Origin: Clostridia bacterium
GTDB lineage: Bacteria; Bacillota; Clostridia; Oscillospirales; Acutalibacteraceae
Direction: 5' to 3'
DNA: 5,424 bases
Assembly: GCA_900763035.1 (NCBI GenBank)
Contig: CAAFIS010000145.1
Location: forward strand, 1-5,424
Of the stretch, positions 3,043 to 5,424 are shown piece after piece (positions within the stretch are counted from its first letter, which is position 1; every line of letters starts with the position of its first letter). The notes beneath the pieces were generated by a model. The model saw only the letters and a program-made list of their open reading frames with translations. It had not been told where the DNA came from and searched no databases. The position numbers and the translations under genes were made by a program.

Positions 3043-5323
3043 AGCCGAAATGCTCCTCGCTGCTTTGGCGCTGCGCTTCCTCGGACATATTCTGGATCTG
3101 GACCAGACGGTAGAACTTGCCCTTCTTTGCCATCAGCTCCTCGTGCGAGCCGCATTCGATGATCCGTCCCTTGTCCACCACCACGATCTTGTTGGCCTTG
3201 CGCAGCGTGGACAGGCGGTGCGCGATCATCAGCGTCGTGCGGCCGCTGATCAGGCGCTCGATCGCCTCTTGGATCAGATGCTCCGTTTCGCTGTCGACGG
3301 CGGCGGTCGCCTCGTCAAAGATCAGCACGGACGGGTTTTTGATCACGGCACGGGCGATGGACAGGCGCTGCCGCTCGCCGCCCGACAGACCGGAGCCGCG
3401 CTCGCCCAGCACGGTATCGTACGCGTCGGGCAGCTTCAAGATGAACTCGTGCGCGTTGGCGATGTCGGCAGCGTGGATGACCTCCTCGACCGAGGCATCG
3501 GGATCCGAGAAGGCGATGTTCTTGAACACCGTGTCGCGGAACATCAGCGGCTCCTGCTGCACGAAGCCGATCTTTTCGCGGTAGCTCTGCAGATCGATCT
3601 GGCGGATATCCTGTCCGTCGACCAGGATCTCGCCGTCGTAATCGTCATAAAAGCGCATCAGCAGGTTGATCAGCGTGCTTTTGCCGGAGCCGGTCGTGCC
3701 CACGATGCCGACGATGTCGCCCGGCTCGATCGTCAGATCGATATCGTCCAGCGTTTTGCTGGCCTTATCGAACGAGAAGCTGACGTGCTTGAATTCGATG
3801 CGGCCGTGCATCATCTCGATCTTGTTGCCGCGGCCGAGGTCGTGCTCCGGCTCGGCATCCAAGATATCCAGCAGCCGCTCCGCCGAGGTCAGCGCCTGCT
3901 GATAGCTGTCCGACAGGTTCGCGAAGAAGTTGACCGGCCCGTAGAACATACTCGTGTACGAGATGAACGACACCAGCAGACCGAGCGACAGCGTCTCCGG
4001 CGCGTCCATGACCCACTGGCCGCCCACGCCCCAGATCAGCAGCGAGCCGCAGGTGACGAAAAACGTCACGGCGCTGGGGAACACCGCCGCCGGGGCGGCG
4101 GCGTGGTTATCCTGCCTGCACCAGTTGTTGAGATAGCGCGAGAATTTTTTGATCGCGCGCCCCTCGCCGGTGAAGGACTTGATCACCCGAACGCCGGGCA
4201 GCGTATCCGACAGGATGGACGACACGGCCGACCAGCTCATCCACGTGCGGCGGTAGATCGGGCGGATCCGCTGGCCGAAATAACGGGAGCCGAGCACCAC
4301 CAGCGGCACGGGGATCAGCGAAAGCAGCGTCAGCTTCCAGTTCATCACGAACATGATCACCATGATGCCGATCAGCAAAAACACCTGCACCACAGCCTCC
4401 TGCGTGATCCGCTGCATGAAGGCATTGAGCGTGTTCGTGTCCCCGCTGATGCGCGAGAACATCGAGCCGGTGCTGGTCTTGTCATAGAACTTCACCGGCA
4501 GATACTGCGCCTTGCGGTACACATCGTCGCGCAGATCCGTGACCACCTTGGCCCCCGCCACACGCATCAGGTACCCGCGCAGGGCGTTCGTCACGTTCTG
4601 CACCACATAGACGCCGAGCAGCACGCCCACCAGCAAAAACAGCAGGTGCCTGTCCTTCAGCGGGATGACGGTATCCACCAGCATCTTGGTGATGTACGGC
4701 GGCACCAGCGCCATGGCCGTCGCCAAACAGGACAGCGCCATGCAGAACAGCATCATCCACTTGTACGGCGCAACGTACGTCCACAGCTTTTTGACCAGCT
4801 TGCCCTTGCTCATGCAGTTGACGCACGGCGCGCCGGGACGGATCAGCGCCCGCCCGCATTTGGGGCAGAAGGCATGCTCCTTCTCGATCGTGGCAGCTAA
4901 GATCGACAACTGCTCCTGCGGATCGCCGCCGTCGTGCAGGGCATTGAGGTACGTCGCCACCGCCTCGCACAGCGCCAACACCGCGAACGTGCAGCGGAAC
5001 ACGATCTCGTCGTTGACGCGCAGCACGGCGTTGCCGTACATCCGCTCCGCCCGCACCTCGCGGATCTGCGTATACGGGATGTCGCAAGACAAAGAAACGC
5101 CCCCGTCGGATCGGTCTTCCTCCGCATCGATCAGCATTTGATCCTCCACGCAGACCAATCGGCGATCGGTCAATACGAGCGCCGTGTCCGCGTATGTTCC
5201 TGTCAGAAGAAGATCGCCCACGAGGGCGGCGCAGACGGCCTCGTCCGCATCGAGCAGTGTTTCCAGATATCGTCGCAGTCGGCCGGGCAGCGGCCGGTCG
5301 CACAGCATACCGTCGGTCTTCAT
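3041..5323 (-). CDS. ABC exporter half-transporter with N-terminal PH-like region and zinc ribbon
   Basis: This 760-residue protein fuses permease and ATPase, so it probably acts as a homodimer in the cytoplasmic membrane. Residues about 1-130 look like a PH-like domain (LVLTDRRLVCVED at 49-61, then a strand-rich stretch). Residues 153-170 are a zinc ribbon (C153, C156, C167, C170). A six-helix type I exporter domain follows (about 180-480). The ATPase domain is complete: Walker A GTTGSGKST (542-550), Q-loop Q590, signature LSGGE (646-650), Walker B LIFDE (667-671, catalytic E671) and H702. ATP hydrolysis should therefore be intact, and the fold indicates export; the substrate cannot be read from the sequence. 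Typical half-exporters are about 580 residues, so the N-terminal ~175 are an addition. The start at 5323 is chosen because AGAGAGG (5333-5339) precedes it by 9 nt. ATGs at 5332 and 5374 lack good spacing, and the latter lies in a leader hairpin. It heads the minus-strand operon with the DUF1854 gene. Confidence 0.92.
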   Translation of the reverse strand: MKTDGMLCDRPLPGRLRRYLETLLDADEAVCAALVGDLLLTGTYADTALVLTDRRLVCVEDQMLIDAEEDRSDGGVSLSCDIPYTQIREVRAERMYGNAVLRVNDEIVFRCTFAVLALCEAVATYLNALHDGGDPQEQLSILAATIEKEHAFCPKCGRALIRPGAPCVNCMSKGKLVKKLWTYVAPYKWMMLFCMALSCLATAMALVPPYITKMLVDTVIPLKDRHLLFLLVGVLLGVYVVQNVTNALRGYLMRVAGAKVVTDLRDDVYRKAQYLPVKFYDKTSTGSMFSRISGDTNTLNAFMQRITQEAVVQVFLLIGIMVIMFVMNWKLTLLSLIPVPLVVLGSRYFGQRIRPIYRRTWMSWSAVSSILSDTLPGVRVIKSFTGEGRAIKKFSRYLNNWCRQDNHAAAPAAVFPSAVTFFVTCGSLLIWGVGGQWVMDAPETLSLGLLVSFISYTSMFYGPVNFFANLSDSYQQALTSAERLLDILDAEPEHDLGRGNKIEMMHGRIEFKHVSFSFDKASKTLDDIDLTIEPGDIVGIVGTTGSGKSTLINLLMRFYDDYDGEILVDGQDIRQIDLQSYREKIGFVQQEPLMFRDTVFKNIAFSDPDASVEEVIHAADIANAHEFILKLPDAYDTVLGERGSGLSGGERQRLSIARAVIKNPSVLIFDEATAAVDSETEHLIQEAIERLISGRTTLMIAHRLSTLRKANKIVVVDKGRIIECGSHEELMAKKGKFYRLVQIQNMSEEAQRQSSEEHFG

Positions 5324-5332
5324 GTCCTTCAT

Positions 5333-5339
5333 CCTCTCT
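5333..5339 (-). promoter_or_regulatory. Ribosome binding site of the ABC gene
   Basis: AGAGAGG on the minus strand is 9 nt from the ATG at 5323 and directly adjacent to the ATG at 5332. This makes the 5323 start (MKTDGM...) the better choice, although the start three codons earlier cannot be excluded. Confidence 0.55.
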
Positions 5340-5365
5340 TTCGTCCGCCGCAGCGGCCGGGCAGT

Positions 5366-5386
5366 GCCGCACATCTCTCGCGCGGC
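5366..5386 (-). other. Hairpin in the leader of the ABC operon
   Basis: On the minus strand GCCGCGC (5380-5386) pairs with GTGCGGC (5366-5372) through 7 pairs with one G-U and a 7-nt loop. It lies in the roughly 75-nt leader between the predicted transcript start and the ABC start codon. It has no U-tract, so it is not a terminator; it could stabilise the mRNA or tune initiation. It also buries the ATG at 5372-5374. Confidence 0.4.
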
Positions 5387-5403
5387 CTGTTCAAGACAAG
5401 GGA

Positions 5404-5412
5404 GTTATAGCA
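5404..5412 (-). promoter_or_regulatory. Extended -10 promoter of the ABC-DUF1854 operon
   Basis: On the minus strand TGC (5410-5412) followed by TATAAC (5404-5409) is a good extended -10 element. The -35 box would fall just beyond the window edge. Transcription would start near 5397. Confidence 0.55.
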
Positions 5413-5424
5413 TATGTTCCGCAA

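Noticed and set aside
3023..4900. A 625-codon open frame on the plus strand antisense to the ABC transporter
   Set aside because: It mirrors the ABC gene, whose GC-rich codon use removes stops from the opposite strand. Its translation is a low-complexity mix rich in H, R, Q and D with no recognisable domain, and its start lies within the DUF1854 start region without a good ribosome binding site.
5324..5374. Longer ABC transporter start at 5374 (17 more residues)
   Set aside because: Its ATG lies in the 3' arm of the leader hairpin and has only GAGAG directly abutting it, a poor initiation context. The start at 5323 has a correctly spaced site.

Overview
This window looks like chromosomal DNA from a GC-rich member of the Bacillota, most likely a gut Clostridia/Oscillospiraceae-type organism. 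That is inferred from GC content (by eye near 60%), strong AGGAGG-type ribosome binding sites, a ThiT-type thiamine transporter under a TPP riboswitch, and a DarA/PstA cyclic-di-AMP receptor; the last two families are typical of Bacillota. No IS element, CRISPR array, tRNA, rRNA or phage gene is visible.

The layout is two gene sets facing each other. Plus strand, 1-2098: a promoter at the left edge drives a small cysteine-rich protein (56-298). A second promoter, abutting a perfect 14-bp palindrome, precedes a YfcE-type metallophosphoesterase (361-957). A strong promoter (999-1027) then drives a TPP riboswitch (about 1037-1122), a leader terminator (1164-1198) and thiT (1239-2036). A 9-bp pairing between the end of the aptamer and the terminator's 5' arm gives a concrete transcription-attenuation model for thiT.

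Minus strand, 5412 down to about 2101: an extended -10 promoter near the right edge drives a 760-residue ABC exporter half-transporter (5323-3041). This protein carries an extra N-terminal PH-like region and a four-cysteine zinc ribbon. It is followed 12 nt later by a DUF1854 protein (3028-2543) whose ribosome binding site overlaps the ABC stop codon. darA (2482-2156) comes next, with its own promoter whose -35 box contains the DUF1854 stop codon. The two gene sets converge on a 119-bp gap holding two strong hairpins, one terminator for each direction.

Functionally, thiT is a self-contained vitamin-uptake unit controlled by its own product's cofactor form, and darA is a second-messenger receptor gene. 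The least understood parts are the ABC/DUF1854 pair, which looks like a two-gene export module of unknown substrate, and the ten-cysteine small protein. Nothing visible here is clearly a wholly new system.
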